Both the position numbers and the translations under genes were made by a program. Below, piece by piece: positions 1 to 9,047 of a stretch of DNA of 24,758 nucleotides. Source of the stretch: Trachipleistophora hominis (lineage: Eukaryota > Microsporidia > Pleistophoridae); contig JH994032.1 in NCBI GenBank assembly GCA_000316135.1, forward strand, positions 3,230-27,987. Direction: 5' to 3'. Positions within the stretch are counted from its first letter, which is position 1, and every line of letters starts with the position of its first letter. The notes beneath the pieces are model-generated. The model searched no databases. It saw nothing but the letters and a program-made list of their open reading frames with translations, and had not been told where the DNA came from.

Positions 1-89
1 TAAAATAATATTTTTGATTTTTTCTCAAATTGATCAATCGCTAACGAGTTGTTTTTTTATCGTTATAGCATTCTCTACTCAAAGAACAA

Positions 90-290
90 GGGGAGAAAAC
101 GGATTGGACGAAAATTGAAACCACGTGATGTAGAACGGCCGGTTCCGTAGCAATGCTTTACGTGAAGTACAAATTCTTTCGCAAAAAACTGCCTGCCGCA
201 ACTTATACGATCTCAACCGGCCAGCACAACACCTTGGATAAATCCTTGATAGTAAACTCTTGTAAAGGTTGAATTCCGAAGACAAATCTT
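90..290. other. GC-rich island, possible structured RNA or relic gene
   Basis: Sampled lines here are about 47-50% G+C, while the sequence just outside is clearly AT-rich; the only other stretches this GC-rich are the conserved genes. GGCCGGTT at 137-144 is exactly complementary to AACCGGCC at 215-222, an 8-bp stem enclosing 70 nt. On the minus strand all three frames have open runs, but the longest (79-285) has no ATG, and I recognise no protein. I found no SRP, RNase P, snRNA, tRNA or rRNA signature. A non-coding RNA gene, a relic of a conserved gene or a piece of mobile element are all possible. Confidence 0.3.
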
Positions 291-1742
291 ACCAGTACTT
301 TTAATTAAATCCCTTTTCATCTCCATTTAAGCTAAAATGCCGAAAATTCTTCTTATTTCTCCGTTAACAAATAGCTATCAACAAAACTGTAGATATGCTT
401 GGCCTTAAGCAACATGATTACATGATCTTCTTATCTAAATCGTTGATCTATGTAAATATGACATTTTGTAGCTTTTAGAATTCTGCCAACGTAGGACTCA
501 TAGAACTGAAAATTTTCTTGGTTCTTCTTTTTGAAGTATTTTCAAGTTTTTTAGATTTGTTAAGACGTAATCTAAAAAACAAAATATTAGTTGTTACGTA
601 ATTTATGTGTGCTCTCTTTTCCAGGGTACTAAACAATCAGGTTTCGTGATCTTAAAATTTTACGTAAATCTCGAAAACACCAAAATGCAGTGTTATAAAG
701 ATTTTCAATCCTTCTATCTGTGCAGAACGTGATTATTGTGCAAGTATGAATATTCAAGTCGGGCTATTAATGTGTATTTGCGTATTCCATGAGTTGGTCT
801 GCATGGATAGAATTTGAAACAAAAACATCTGTAATACGCAGGTAATATATCGTCGTCTTTTTTCCTTTGTTGTTTTGTATTTTAGCAGTGATAACTTCTT
901 TGCTAAATTCGACCATTTTCGCTATAATTATCTTGACAGTTCTAACGATATAAATTATGAAAGTTTCATTAAAATTTCAAATCTTCAATCTTCTTGCTAA
1001 GAATTCTTTTCATAACCATGCAGACAAGAAATCCTGATAATAACAAACATTTTCAATGTATTATTGTCTCACAGAATGGATGTAACAAATTGATGAATAA
1101 CCCTACCATATGCTCTGTAAAATTGTATCCAATTACTATAACACCACAATTTTGAAGTTAAGTTTTGTGCAGATCAGAAAAATAAATATGATTGGTTTAT
1201 TGTAATTCCATTTATATAACTACCAACATAAAAACATGCGAAATTAATCAGAATACTATTCTATTTGATCCTTTGTTCAATTTTGTTCGTTTTTGATGAT
1301 AATATGCCAAATATTTTCCTTCTATCAAAAATATATTGATTGTTTGCGCTCTAATACGTTATTATTGAATGGTTTTCAACTGTTTTGCCGGTTTCTTTAC
1401 CTGAGTCTTACTTTTCTTGATATTGGTCTCTGGCCCAGGTTACAATGTATGTCTTACAAAACGTTGAAAAAATTTCATACATTTCTGAAATAATTAGCAG
1501 CTTACATATTTATCGGATAGAATTGTCCTAATCTGATTCGATTATCGTCCATAACTCTCCCAGGTCTAGTATTTATAACAATTTTAAATTATTACCTCTT
1601 CTTTCATATCAATATTACGTAAAGCATATCTTTCAACAACATTAAATAGAAGGACGAAACAAGCAAAGAATTAGTCATTAAAAATTGATTTTCTCTTACT
1701 ATTAAATAAAAAGAAACAAAACTACGAAATTCGCGTATAGAT

Positions 1743-1819
1743 TATTGGTCTGTGTCTGCTTCCTCTATTTAGTCACTTAAATAAACAACCTTTATGTTAC
1801 AACACGTACCAGCTCAACA
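1743..1819 (+). mobile_element. 78-bp interspersed element, copy A (degenerate)
   Basis: This 77-bp copy is recognisable through its core (TTCCTCTATTTA followed by TCACTTAAATAAA) and its right end, CTCAACA. Its first 20 bases have diverged strongly from copies B and C, so the first hairpin is lost. It is roughly three-quarters identical to copy B. No flanking direct repeat is visible (TAGAT on the left, ATAAT on the right), as expected for an older insertion. It has the same orientation as copy B. Confidence 0.75.
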
Positions 1820-2555
1820 ATAATAATTATGAAATTGACAATATCAAGTATAATTTTATTACTCTCTTTAATGTTACTGATGTGTTCAGATTAATTTTTA
1901 TACTGAGCATTTTCCAATAGGGGCTAAAAACAGTTAATTTAAAACCACAAATGGAATTTCCTATAATATTTCATAACATTTCATTAATAAAAAATAACCG
2001 GTAGATCTAGAAAATAAAAATTAAATATAAAATTATAATATGTTAATTGAGACTCTTTCAAAAACATTTTATTTTATCTTCCAAGTTTTACCAAGAAAAA
2101 CTTCAAAGATATAAACGTTAATCTAAAGTATGGCATAAGCTATATAACGTAAAAAGGTCATCTTTGCGGCATGTTTTACCAATACCAAGCGGAGTATTAG
2201 TGAACTACGGCATTATTTTTATTAAACATGACCGTCTTACTGAGCGATCTATCAAATAAATTTGTGGTTACAAACTTCTTTTGCGGCACATCACATGAGT
2301 TAAGTATTACGTTGTCTTTATTTTCTATCAAACTGTAAAGTAAAAGGTATTTTATTTTTTAAGGACTGATTAGTTTGAGGGCCTCTTTTTTATTAACTTT
2401 GATGATCATAGGAACTGTTCCGATACTAACATTCATTAAGATTACCGCAGTTTTGATATTAAAACACATTTAAAACTATAGATTGTTAGTACCAGCACAT
2501 CATACATCCAACAATAATGATAAAGCTACGAATAACCGTTTTAATTGTCATGACT

Positions 2556-2912
2556 TCAAAGTTCTCGTTCACCAATCCCTTCCACAAACCGTTCAAACTC
2601 ATCCACATACATCAATCCGCTCCTATCCCGAACAACCTCACACTCCTCATCAACCAGACAGCAATACGGCACAGCCCGCACACCAAAATGTTTTGCGAGA
2701 TCGGCACTTTCACGTACATCAATGTTTAGCAAAGCTATGTCGCGGCCTTTGTATTTCTTAAGCTCCTCAGACATTATTTTGCACGGATTGCAGAACACAG
2801 CTGTGAATTTAAGAATTAAAGGCTTTTTGGTTGATTTGGCAATTTTTTTGAGATCGGCTAGCGATGTGATGGTTGGTAATTCTTGTATTTCTTGGGATGT
2901 TTCTTTGGACAT
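2556..2912 (-). CDS. TRX: thioredoxin with a CNPC active site
   Basis: This 118-residue protein has the length and layout of a classical cytosolic thioredoxin, the small dithiol-disulfide reductase that is recharged by thioredoxin reductase. The redox motif is C41-N-P-C44 followed by K45, where canonical members have W-C-G-P-C-K; here the Trp is Phe40 and the Gly is Asn42. The preceding beta strand is LILKFTA (32-38). The cis-proline needed for substrate binding is P82, in VRAVPY. The N-terminus lacks a signal peptide, which argues for the cytosol. The ATG at 2912 is preceded, 5 nt upstream, by a CCCC run and by a second CCC, the microsporidian start signal. An ATTAAA lies just after the TGA stop. 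It is divergent from eS12, with about 620 bp between the starts. The family call is firm; the partner specificity of the variant active site is unknown. Confidence 0.93.
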   Translation of the reverse strand: MSKETSQEIQELPTITSLADLKKIAKSTKKPLILKFTAVFCNPCKIMSEELKKYKGRDIALLNIDVRESADLAKHFGVRAVPYCCLVDEECEVVRDRSGLMYVDEFERFVEGIGEREL

Positions 2913-3532
2913 TTGTTGGGGTGTAGGGATGGAGTGGTTATTTTATGAGAGGTGGGTGGAGAATGACAGTGTAGAACGGGAGGGAATTGATGATCCTGTT
3001 TTGTTGCAAGAAATGGACTATAGACCGATCTGATGAGCCCAATGCAATCAATATACGAAAATAAACGTACTATTAAGCAGACTGATATGAAATTTGTAAA
3101 GAGTATGTTGTAGATTGGAGCGATATAAAAGAACGATTGGGTCATTTAGAGAGAAAAGAGAAAGTACAGCATCGTACTCACAAACACGAAATTAATAAAA
3201 TTGTAATTAATTCCATTTTTAAGACTTAATAATAAAATGGCTGTGATATAATACTAAGCGTAGGCAATGATGAGCATAATTTATTTAAATATGATGTACC
3301 TGTTGTATTTCATCTTAGTAGTATTAACAATATAATCAAAATTCTACAGGCAGAGATATTTAACACTTGTGCAACGCCTATACGTTTATTAAAATATTCG
3401 TTACTTTTACACTTATTATTACATCGTTACATTCATCGCCGCTGCAATTTATCTTAAATCGTTATGTCGCCGTTCTTCACGTTAAGACGTGTTTTTTCAA
3501 AAATATTTTTTTCTAACCCTAGAAATAAAAAA
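2913..3532. promoter_or_regulatory. divergent intergenic region between thioredoxin and eS12
   Basis: These 620 bp separate two divergently transcribed core genes and must hold both promoters. The only motifs I can support are the C-rich start signals: G-runs at 2918-2921 and 2926-2928 on the plus strand (CCC on the thioredoxin strand) and CCC at 3517-3519 for eS12. A short inverted repeat, ACGTTAAGACGT, sits at 3479-3490. An ATG at 3464 in frame with eS12 is judged not to be the start. Confidence 0.5.
3517..3519 (+). promoter_or_regulatory. CCC start-site motif for eS12
   Basis: The CCC in TAACCCTAG lies 13 nt before the ATG at 3533 and is followed by an A-rich tract. It lies downstream of the alternative in-frame ATG at 3464, so it favours 3533 as the start. 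Confidence 0.55.
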
Positions 3533-3946
3533 ATGACGGAACAAGTGTATGCACCAATAATTGACGATACATTCACCCTAAAAGATGCAATCACACAGAC
3601 ATTAAAAATATCATCATCAAACAACAAACTGAAGTGTGGCATTCGGCAGGTAACAAAGTGCCTGTTAAGAAAAAATGCAAAAATGATATTTATATCGAAA
3701 GAAATTGACGATAAATACCGGAGGATTGTTGTTGGGCTGGCTAAAAAATGCAGTGTTCCCGTGGTTGTGATCGAAAGTGGAGATGAGTTGGCTGATATGG
3801 CGCAGCTCGGGAGAACTACGCTTGCGGATGTTAAGAAAATGCCTAAGTGCAGTGCTGTGGCTGTTACTGATTTTGTCAAATGTAGTGTGGGACGTACTTA
3901 TATTGAACAGATGATGAGCAAAGGGAAGTTGGGAATGGTTGAATAA
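3533..3946 (+). CDS. RPS12: 40S ribosomal protein eS12
   Basis: The 137-residue product is a member of the L7Ae/L30e/S12e RNA-binding family and best matches eS12, a protein of the small-subunit beak. The family fold spans about residues 16-118: an opening helix with DAITQTLK, then CGIRQVTKCLLRKNAK (35-50), which corresponds to the GIRE segment of S12, then the VPVVVIESGDELADMAQLG region (75-93), and a C-terminal helix YIEQMM that matches the S12 tail. eS12 is the better fit than eL30, Snu13 or Nhp2 because of the N-terminal helix and the tail. The frame can be extended to an ATG at 3464, giving 160 residues with an arginine/phenylalanine-rich leader, but the CCC motif and the family length of about 130-140 favour 3533. 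The stop overlaps an AATAAA signal at 3942-3947. Sampled sequence is about 48% G+C, well above the surroundings. Confidence 0.9.
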   Translation: MTEQVYAPIIDDTFTLKDAITQTLKISSSNNKLKCGIRQVTKCLLRKNAKMIFISKEIDDKYRRIVVGLAKKCSVPVVVIESGDELADMAQLGRTTLADVKKMPKCSAVAVTDFVKCSVGRTYIEQMMSKGKLGMVE

Positions 3947-3947
3947 A
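3942..3947 (+). terminator. polyadenylation signal overlapping the eS12 stop
   Basis: AATAAA contains the TAA stop codon of eS12. The same arrangement recurs at the ends of the kinase and LRR-like genes. Confidence 0.6.
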
Positions 3948-4683
3948 CGCGTTTATGAACGAATTGGTGTTAATGATTTATTAGCAGAGTTATTTTGTAA
4001 CGGTACCTGTTTTAACTACTCAATGGTGCTAATGATCATTCCTGATTTATTATAATGGTCGTTTTAAATGTTTTATCGGTTTTACTTCTATGCTATAATT
4101 ACTGTTTGTATGGTCTGTGTTGATAAAAAGATCTAGGCTTACGTGGTATAACAGTTGCCTTACCTTCTGTTGCTCACCACATTTTCATTCCGCAAGCAAT
4201 TACCTGTTTTATTTCTTTCCTTAATTTATCTCATCGCTCAAGAATATAACCATACGTATTGTGCTGTGCGTTTATTTATTTATCACATCATTTCTTCGTT
4301 CGTTTTTCTTGGTTACCATTGCTTGTTTTCTCTTTCTTTCATGATAATTCAGTCCTACGATCTGCTTTGTGAATTATTGTTGATAAATGGCGTATTTTTA
4401 ATGTTCTGGTCTGTTTATGAAGATAAAAGCGTATTTTACCGATATTAGCGGTCATTCTTCTAATATTACGATGTGCTGTGCATTTATATCTTTTCTCTAT
4501 TGAATACAATCTCTTTCTGTTCAAATGCCTACTAACAGCAGGTAGAAGTACAATTTACTGGTACATCGTACATTACCGTAAGTAAACACCAATCCCTCCA
4601 ATTATTCTATTACTAGTCACATTATACCAATCTTTCCGTTTTGGCTGAAATACTAATTTATACCAACAATCTATCATCAAACC
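3947..4683. other. gene-free stretch
   Basis: About 740 bp between eS12 and the small membrane-protein gene. A hydrophobic open frame at 4155-4448 (+) has no ATG at its left end and no matching start or end signals, so I do not call it. I see no repeat or RNA gene. Confidence 0.55.
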
Positions 4684-5016
4684 ATGTCACTCACATTCAC
4701 ATCTACCATTTCATCAAAGGAAGCGAATATCGAAAAACTGCTTGAAAGTCTTGACGATACGACAATCGACGAATCAATTATTGATAAGTACACTGACTGT
4801 ATGTATGCTACTGGCAAGAACAAGCTTTCCGATTTCTTGCTGAATAAACGAGATAATGGAAAAATGGTAAAGGCGTTGAGGTATGGAGAAATTATATTTC
4901 TGTGCTTGATCATAATGTTTATGCTTGTGATCGGGTGGAACGTGGTAAATCTAGCAAGGAAATGGATATGCATTTTGGTTAAGGTAACGGCTGGATTCGA
5001 ACATTGTTTGCCTTAA
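4684..5016 (+). CDS. small single-pass membrane protein, unrecognised
   Basis: This 110-residue protein is not one I recognise. The first 60 residues are hydrophilic and acidic (DD at 24-25; several Glu/Asp to residue 36), then Lys/Arg-rich (NKRDNGKMVK, 54-63). One strong transmembrane segment follows at about 69-91 (rich in I, L, F, M, V), then a short tail beginning ARKW. With no N-terminal signal and the hydrophobic segment near the C-terminus, it resembles a tail-anchored protein facing the cytosol, though I see no clear SNARE pattern. The ATG has ACC directly before it but no CCC motif. AATAAA at 5044-5049, 28 nt after the stop, supports a real transcription unit. The frame is long enough to be likely but not certain, since frames of this size can occur by chance here. 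Confidence 0.62.
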   Translation: MSLTFTSTISSKEANIEKLLESLDDTTIDESIIDKYTDCMYATGKNKLSDFLLNKRDNGKMVKALRYGEIIFLCLIIMFMLVIGWNVVNLARKWICILVKVTAGFEHCLP

Positions 5017-5043
5017 TGACGTAGGTATGTGGTAGGGATAATC

Positions 5044-5049
5044 AATAAA
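5044..5049 (+). terminator. polyadenylation signal after the 110-residue gene
   Basis: AATAAA lies 28 nt downstream of the TAA stop at 5014-5016, a position consistent with the other genes in the window. Confidence 0.45.
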
Positions 5050-5075
5050 ATGGGAAGTAACGTTGTTATTTTTTG

Positions 5076-5339
5076 ATGCACAATCACAATGTTATCACAA
5101 GCACTGCTCTCAGTACAATGAATGAGCATCGTTATATCCGTTATTTTGTACTGGAATCAAAGGAATTTTCAAGACCTCGTCACGTGTTCACGTACAATAA
5201 AATCGCGGTTGAATCGGTAAACGTAACCGAGGTGGTTGTGTCTTTATAGTCATTTGATGATGTGTTTCAATCTAATTGCATTGGCCCGAATGTCTTGAAA
5301 AAGATAGGAATTGTTATATTATATCTTTTTTTTTCGTGA
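5076..5339 (+). pseudogene. possible relic ORF with one in-frame TAG
   Basis: From the ATG at 5076 the frame is open for 57 codons to TAG at 5247-5249 and then, in the same frame, for 29 more to TGA at 5337-5339. The second part ends in a hydrophobic run (IGIVILYLFF). The composition looks protein-like, but I recognise no family, and neither start nor end signals are present. Frames of this length are expected by chance in this sequence, so this is only a candidate. Confidence 0.2.
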
Positions 5340-6046
5340 TTATCATTGCAAAACTGCCTGTGTATCTCTGATTGGAAAGACTTATTTGTACTATACTAAT
5401 ATTAATTGTATAATTTTGATGTATATTGAGACAAAAGTTTGTTTTTGTTTTTTTTGCTAGAAAGTCCGTTTAATTAACACCTTTTATTTCCTCACACACC
5501 AAACAGACTCTCATGGCGTGCTAAGCGTCGACTGTGGCTTTGTCTTTCGTTTTAAAGAAATTTGTCGTCCTAGTCCTGTTACTTTTTCTTTATTAGATCC
5601 GATTTAGGAAAAGTTAAAGCTCTTTGGAATCCAAGAGATATGTACAGGCAGATCAGGTGCATACAATATCAGATGAGAATAAAGTACAAATATGAATCAG
5701 AAACACTGACCGATAAGTGTTTGAAATAACACGTGTATATAGAACTGAAAATATGATGGAATATATAATTGATCATAATTCATTTAAGATGAACTTTTGA
5801 TTGAGAAATACACGGTATAAGACAATAAATCATAAAGATTTATCTTTTTAGTTGCTTTTTACATCACATTCAACACAGAATAGCAAATATACACGTAAAT
5901 TACGATAAGAATAACATAAAACGGATCTATTGAACGATGCATCATGTGCTAATTGCTGGAAATATGTGTTATGGCATATGAGACTTTCTAAGCGTTCTAT
6001 ATGCCGTTTTTAGAGTAATAAATGCTAACAAGCTAACACATAAATA

Positions 6047-6134
6047 CGTATTGTTGGCCCGGAGCCAACTTCCTCTATTTAATCACTTAAATAAATACCT
6101 CTTATGTTGCAACATGTATCGGCCCAACACGTAT
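6047..6134. repeat. 5-bp target-site duplication CGTAT around copy B
   Basis: CGTAT at 6047-6051 abuts the left end of copy B and is repeated exactly at 6130-6134, abutting its right end. Only the 5-bp repeats at the edges are meant. Confidence 0.85.
6052..6129 (+). mobile_element. 78-bp interspersed element, copy B
   Basis: The element begins TGTTGGCCCGG and ends TCGGCCCAACA, giving imperfect terminal inverted repeats of about 11 bp with TG...CA ends. It is 78 bp long, has no coding capacity and matches copy C at about 70 of 78 positions on the opposite strand. Three inverted repeats lie inside: GTTGGC (6053-6058) with GCCAAC (6064-6069); ATTTAA (6077-6082) with TTAAAT (6087-6092); and the perfect 12-bp palindrome ATGTTGCAACAT (6104-6115). 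TG...CA ends and a 5-bp duplication fit a solo LTR of a Ty1- or Ty3-like element, but 78 bp would be extremely short; a MITE of a family with TGT-starting ends is the alternative. Confidence 0.88.
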
Positions 6135-7562
6135 AATTATGTATATTTGTTACGAGCACTTGCCTTTCCTTAATAAAAGTTTTTTATTTATTTCTCAAAG
6201 CTTTGTCTAACCCGCGATTAATTCTTCGTTTGGTGAATCAGGAATATTAAAAATTAACCTTTCAAGTTGTTGATTATATGCCGAAACGTGTATTAATGGA
6301 TAGGGTGGTTCTGTGATTTGTTTGGACAAAGCTCTTATAAGAATAATGATGGTAACTTTTTCGTATGGCGTTTTATAAAGAATTTACTTCAGTTTAAAGT
6401 CGCTTTGCAGTGTTATACTGCGCATTTGTTCATTTCTAACATAAACCAATTAAAATTATGGCATATGTTCTGGTTTGATAGATAGTGTAGATGTAAAGTA
6501 CTATTAAGGATATTCTAGTTATTATCGAACTCAAAAAAATGCTTGATAATTTGAAGAGTAACATTTATGAGAACTGGTACGGTAAACCAACGATAAGCTT
6601 AAAGGAATATGTTTAATACAGTCATTTTATGTTTATAGTATTTCGGTTCAGACTTTTTGTTGAATTTTTTTGTTATTCGCTAAGAAGAAGTCGTATTCAG
6701 CGAAAAAGTTATAGAAGAGATATATGATCAGTATAATAATGGTTCAGAAGAAATTATTTGTAGATCCAAGAGATACATTTGTTCAATGAGTTCACGAATA
6801 CCGGAATGAAGATAAGAGTTATAGTATCTTACCAGATGAAGTTTGCTAATATTTTATACTATATTAAACATCCTTATAGGTTAAATGGATTGCAGAGAGT
6901 AAATTTTAAAAATGTGTTATGCACGTGGTTCATATTTCTTTTTTATAAAAGTTTGTGTATTTCACTGCATCACAGCACATAGAGAAACTCTTTTGGTAAT
7001 GTATGTATTAACATCTAATTTTATAATTTTCAACTGCGTAAAAATCATAAGAAGATAATCGAAGGCTGATTTTATCTAAAAAACCACGTAAGCGTTAAAA
7101 AGTTTCATCGTCAGATATGTTTTTAAATTAATAAGGAAGAAACATTGTTCTTATTCAGACATGAGGTTACAATTAAACGGGTTTTCATACAGGAATAATT
7201 ATTTTGTAGTTCATTTTTATGCTCTATCAATTTAAATGATATAAAAAAAATTCTACTTGTTATACATGAATTATTCTCCTGGCTTTTATTTAATTGTGCA
7301 AGTCGGGAGAAAATTATTGTGATGATGTCGAGTAATTCTGTTAAAAAAAAATAGTATGGCGCTAGTAGGTAAACAATGTTCTTTTCTAAATAAAAATGGC
7401 TCAAAAAACCTCAGCATCAACTTATTAAGTGCAATCACATGATTTTAAATAATAAGTTGCATATGTTAATTTTATAAAATGCCGGCGCGTTAGTGTTACA
7501 AAACGTATGTGTTTTTTGAAAGATTTTTTTACCAAAAGTCAGTTCAACTATTTCCTCCATAT

Positions 7563-7620
7563 TCACTACCTATTCAAACCTACTATTCTGGTCCGCTGAG
7601 ACCGACCATGGCCACGTTTC
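7563..7620 (+). repeat. sequence resembling the region upstream of the LRR-like gene
   Basis: A core of 34 columns at about 7581-7614, containing GAGACCGA and GCCA, matches the core at about 21478-21511 at roughly 26 of 34 positions, and the preceding CAAAC is shared. The similarity is suggestive but near the limit expected by chance. No gene follows directly here. Confidence 0.3.
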
Positions 7621-7861
7621 CGAGAGAAGAAACCATAAGTTTTCTCTGCATTTAATGTATTAAAAGAGAATATTATAAAATAAATAAATTTATTAAGATT
7701 GAATTAATGTATTTACAAATGAATATAGCTATATTAAGATATAGCATCTTTCTTTGATATATGAAGAAATGTACTCAATCTGTGCAACTAAGGAAACTGT
7801 ACACGGAATGAACATGAATTATAGAGACAAAATATTACACTCAATCGTTAGTTAATGTGTA

Positions 7862-7951
7862 GCTGATCTGTCGACGATAATTATACGGCCTTCTATGCTG
7901 TATAGGTGTGATATAGCGACTCAAAGAAAAAAGGACACTGCTTCATGTTAA
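7862..7951 (+). pseudogene. possible relic of a non-LTR reverse transcriptase
   Basis: A 29-codon open run translates to a segment with I-I-R-P-S-M-L-Y, then A-T-Q-R-K-K-D and, after a stop codon, R-M. Many LINE-type reverse transcriptases have a conserved stretch near the end of the RT domain with the pattern RPxxLYG, a Lys-Lys pair about ten residues later, and EMRML. The match is short, the Gly after LY is Arg, and neighbouring frames are broken. It is a hint of a decayed retroelement, not a firm call. Confidence 0.22.
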
Positions 7952-9040
7952 AGAATGATAAATAGTAATGTTTATTTAAGGTGCTGAGTTTCAAATAAAC
8001 CAGTCAAAACTCATACTTAGCTCACTAATATTATTGACAAGCAAGTGGAACGTGGGTGCAGCTGTGAACCTATTTTGGAGACCTTAGAAAAAATCAAAAA
8101 ATACACTGGTAATAATCTTCCATAGTCAGGATAAACTCTCAAAAAGTTTATGGAACGAAGCAACAGCTCATAATAATTGTATTAAACGAATAAACTGTGC
8201 AGAGAAATATTCCAAAAAATAAAAATTTTTTATATAAAGCTTCCTCATTTATACATGAACAAAAACGGATACTTGTGCATTTTATTTTAGTCACAAAAGC
8301 AAAACCTTTTTTATTCATCGAAAAAAATAAACCCAATAAATTCGTACCTCCTAAATCAGCCAATCAAATTAGTACTAATAAAGTCTTTGATAAGTAAAAT
8401 ACAACGAATTGTATTTCTTCGTATTGAATTTTGAAACTGTCACCTTTTTGAGATTAAATACCAGCGTGTCTTTTATTATTGTTTAAGTTATGTGTTATTA
8501 CGAATTTAACTAATCCAATCTACAGCAAAGTTGCTTTGATTTCAAGAAAAATATAAATTTGAATCTTGTTTCTACTTTTAGGAAATCTTTTGCTGAGAAA
8601 AAAATTATATAATTTGAGCTTAGCTGAAATTATATGATACCATTTTGTTATATATTTCAAAATAGATTGCTTTTAGTGTGATAATTAAGAATAAAATGCA
8701 TCCTAGTATTATGTCTTGAACATTTTGATATCAAATGAATAAATTTCGATAGCAACTGACAGTAACCAACTTCTTATACGCTATTTATTAATTTATCCCG
8801 TGTTTTTAGCCTTGTATACGAACACAAAATACGTCATTGATGTTAATGATGAAAATCTATGATTAAAGAAATTAATTCTAAAAAAGTCGTCCGATGAAAC
8901 AGGTAAACGTGAACTTTGTAAGTTGAGCTTCACTTCAATAGAATAAAAAATTTTGATCACATTGTTTTTGATTTTAAAATCGGTTTGCTTTTCATACATT
9001 ATTTTAGTTTTACTATAATGTATTTTTTTCACAAGGACAA

Positions 9041-9043
9041 CCC
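9041..9043 (+). promoter_or_regulatory. CCC start-site motif for the secretory protein
   Basis: CCC lies 4 nt before the ATG at 9048. It selects this start over an upstream in-frame ATG at 9018, and leaves a clean signal peptide at the N-terminus. Confidence 0.6.
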
Positions 9044-9047
9044 ACTG

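Larger units (their letters stand above)
1..2555. other. gene-free stretch
   Basis: No gene can be supported in this 2.5-kb AT-rich stretch. Open frames at 1293-1493 (+) and within 1362-1478 (-) are short, interrupted or low in complexity, and resemble nothing I recognise. Two things stand out and are listed separately: a GC-rich island at about 90-290 and a degenerate copy of the 78-bp repeat at 1743-1819. The left edge of the window may cut a feature. Confidence 0.6.
5017..9047. other. 4-kb gene-free stretch with decayed-looking sequence
   Basis: No intact gene is supported. The stretch contains repeat copy B (6052-6129), a weak reverse-transcriptase-like relic (7862-7951), a short sequence at 7563-7620 that resembles one upstream of the LRR-like gene, and several open runs interrupted by single stops (5076-5339, 5461-5676, 6540-6620, 8020-8100) that read like old coding sequence. 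At this AT content such runs are also expected by chance. No tRNA or rRNA was seen. Confidence 0.5.

Noticed and set aside
1293..1493. 66-codon frame, and an opposite-strand Lys-rich run at 1362-1478
   Set aside because: Short; the minus-strand run has an internal stop, and neither resembles a known protein.
3464..3532. N-terminal extension of eS12 from an upstream ATG
   Set aside because: It precedes the CCC start motif and exceeds the usual family length; kept only as a finding to check.
4155..4448. 97-codon hydrophobic open frame
   Set aside because: No ATG at its left end (TTG), no start motif, and the hydrophobic content is what AT-rich non-coding sequence gives.
4985..5011. GTTCGAATCC box on the minus strand, suggesting a tRNA
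   Set aside because: The flanking bases do not form a T-stem or acceptor stem, and the site is inside a coding frame.
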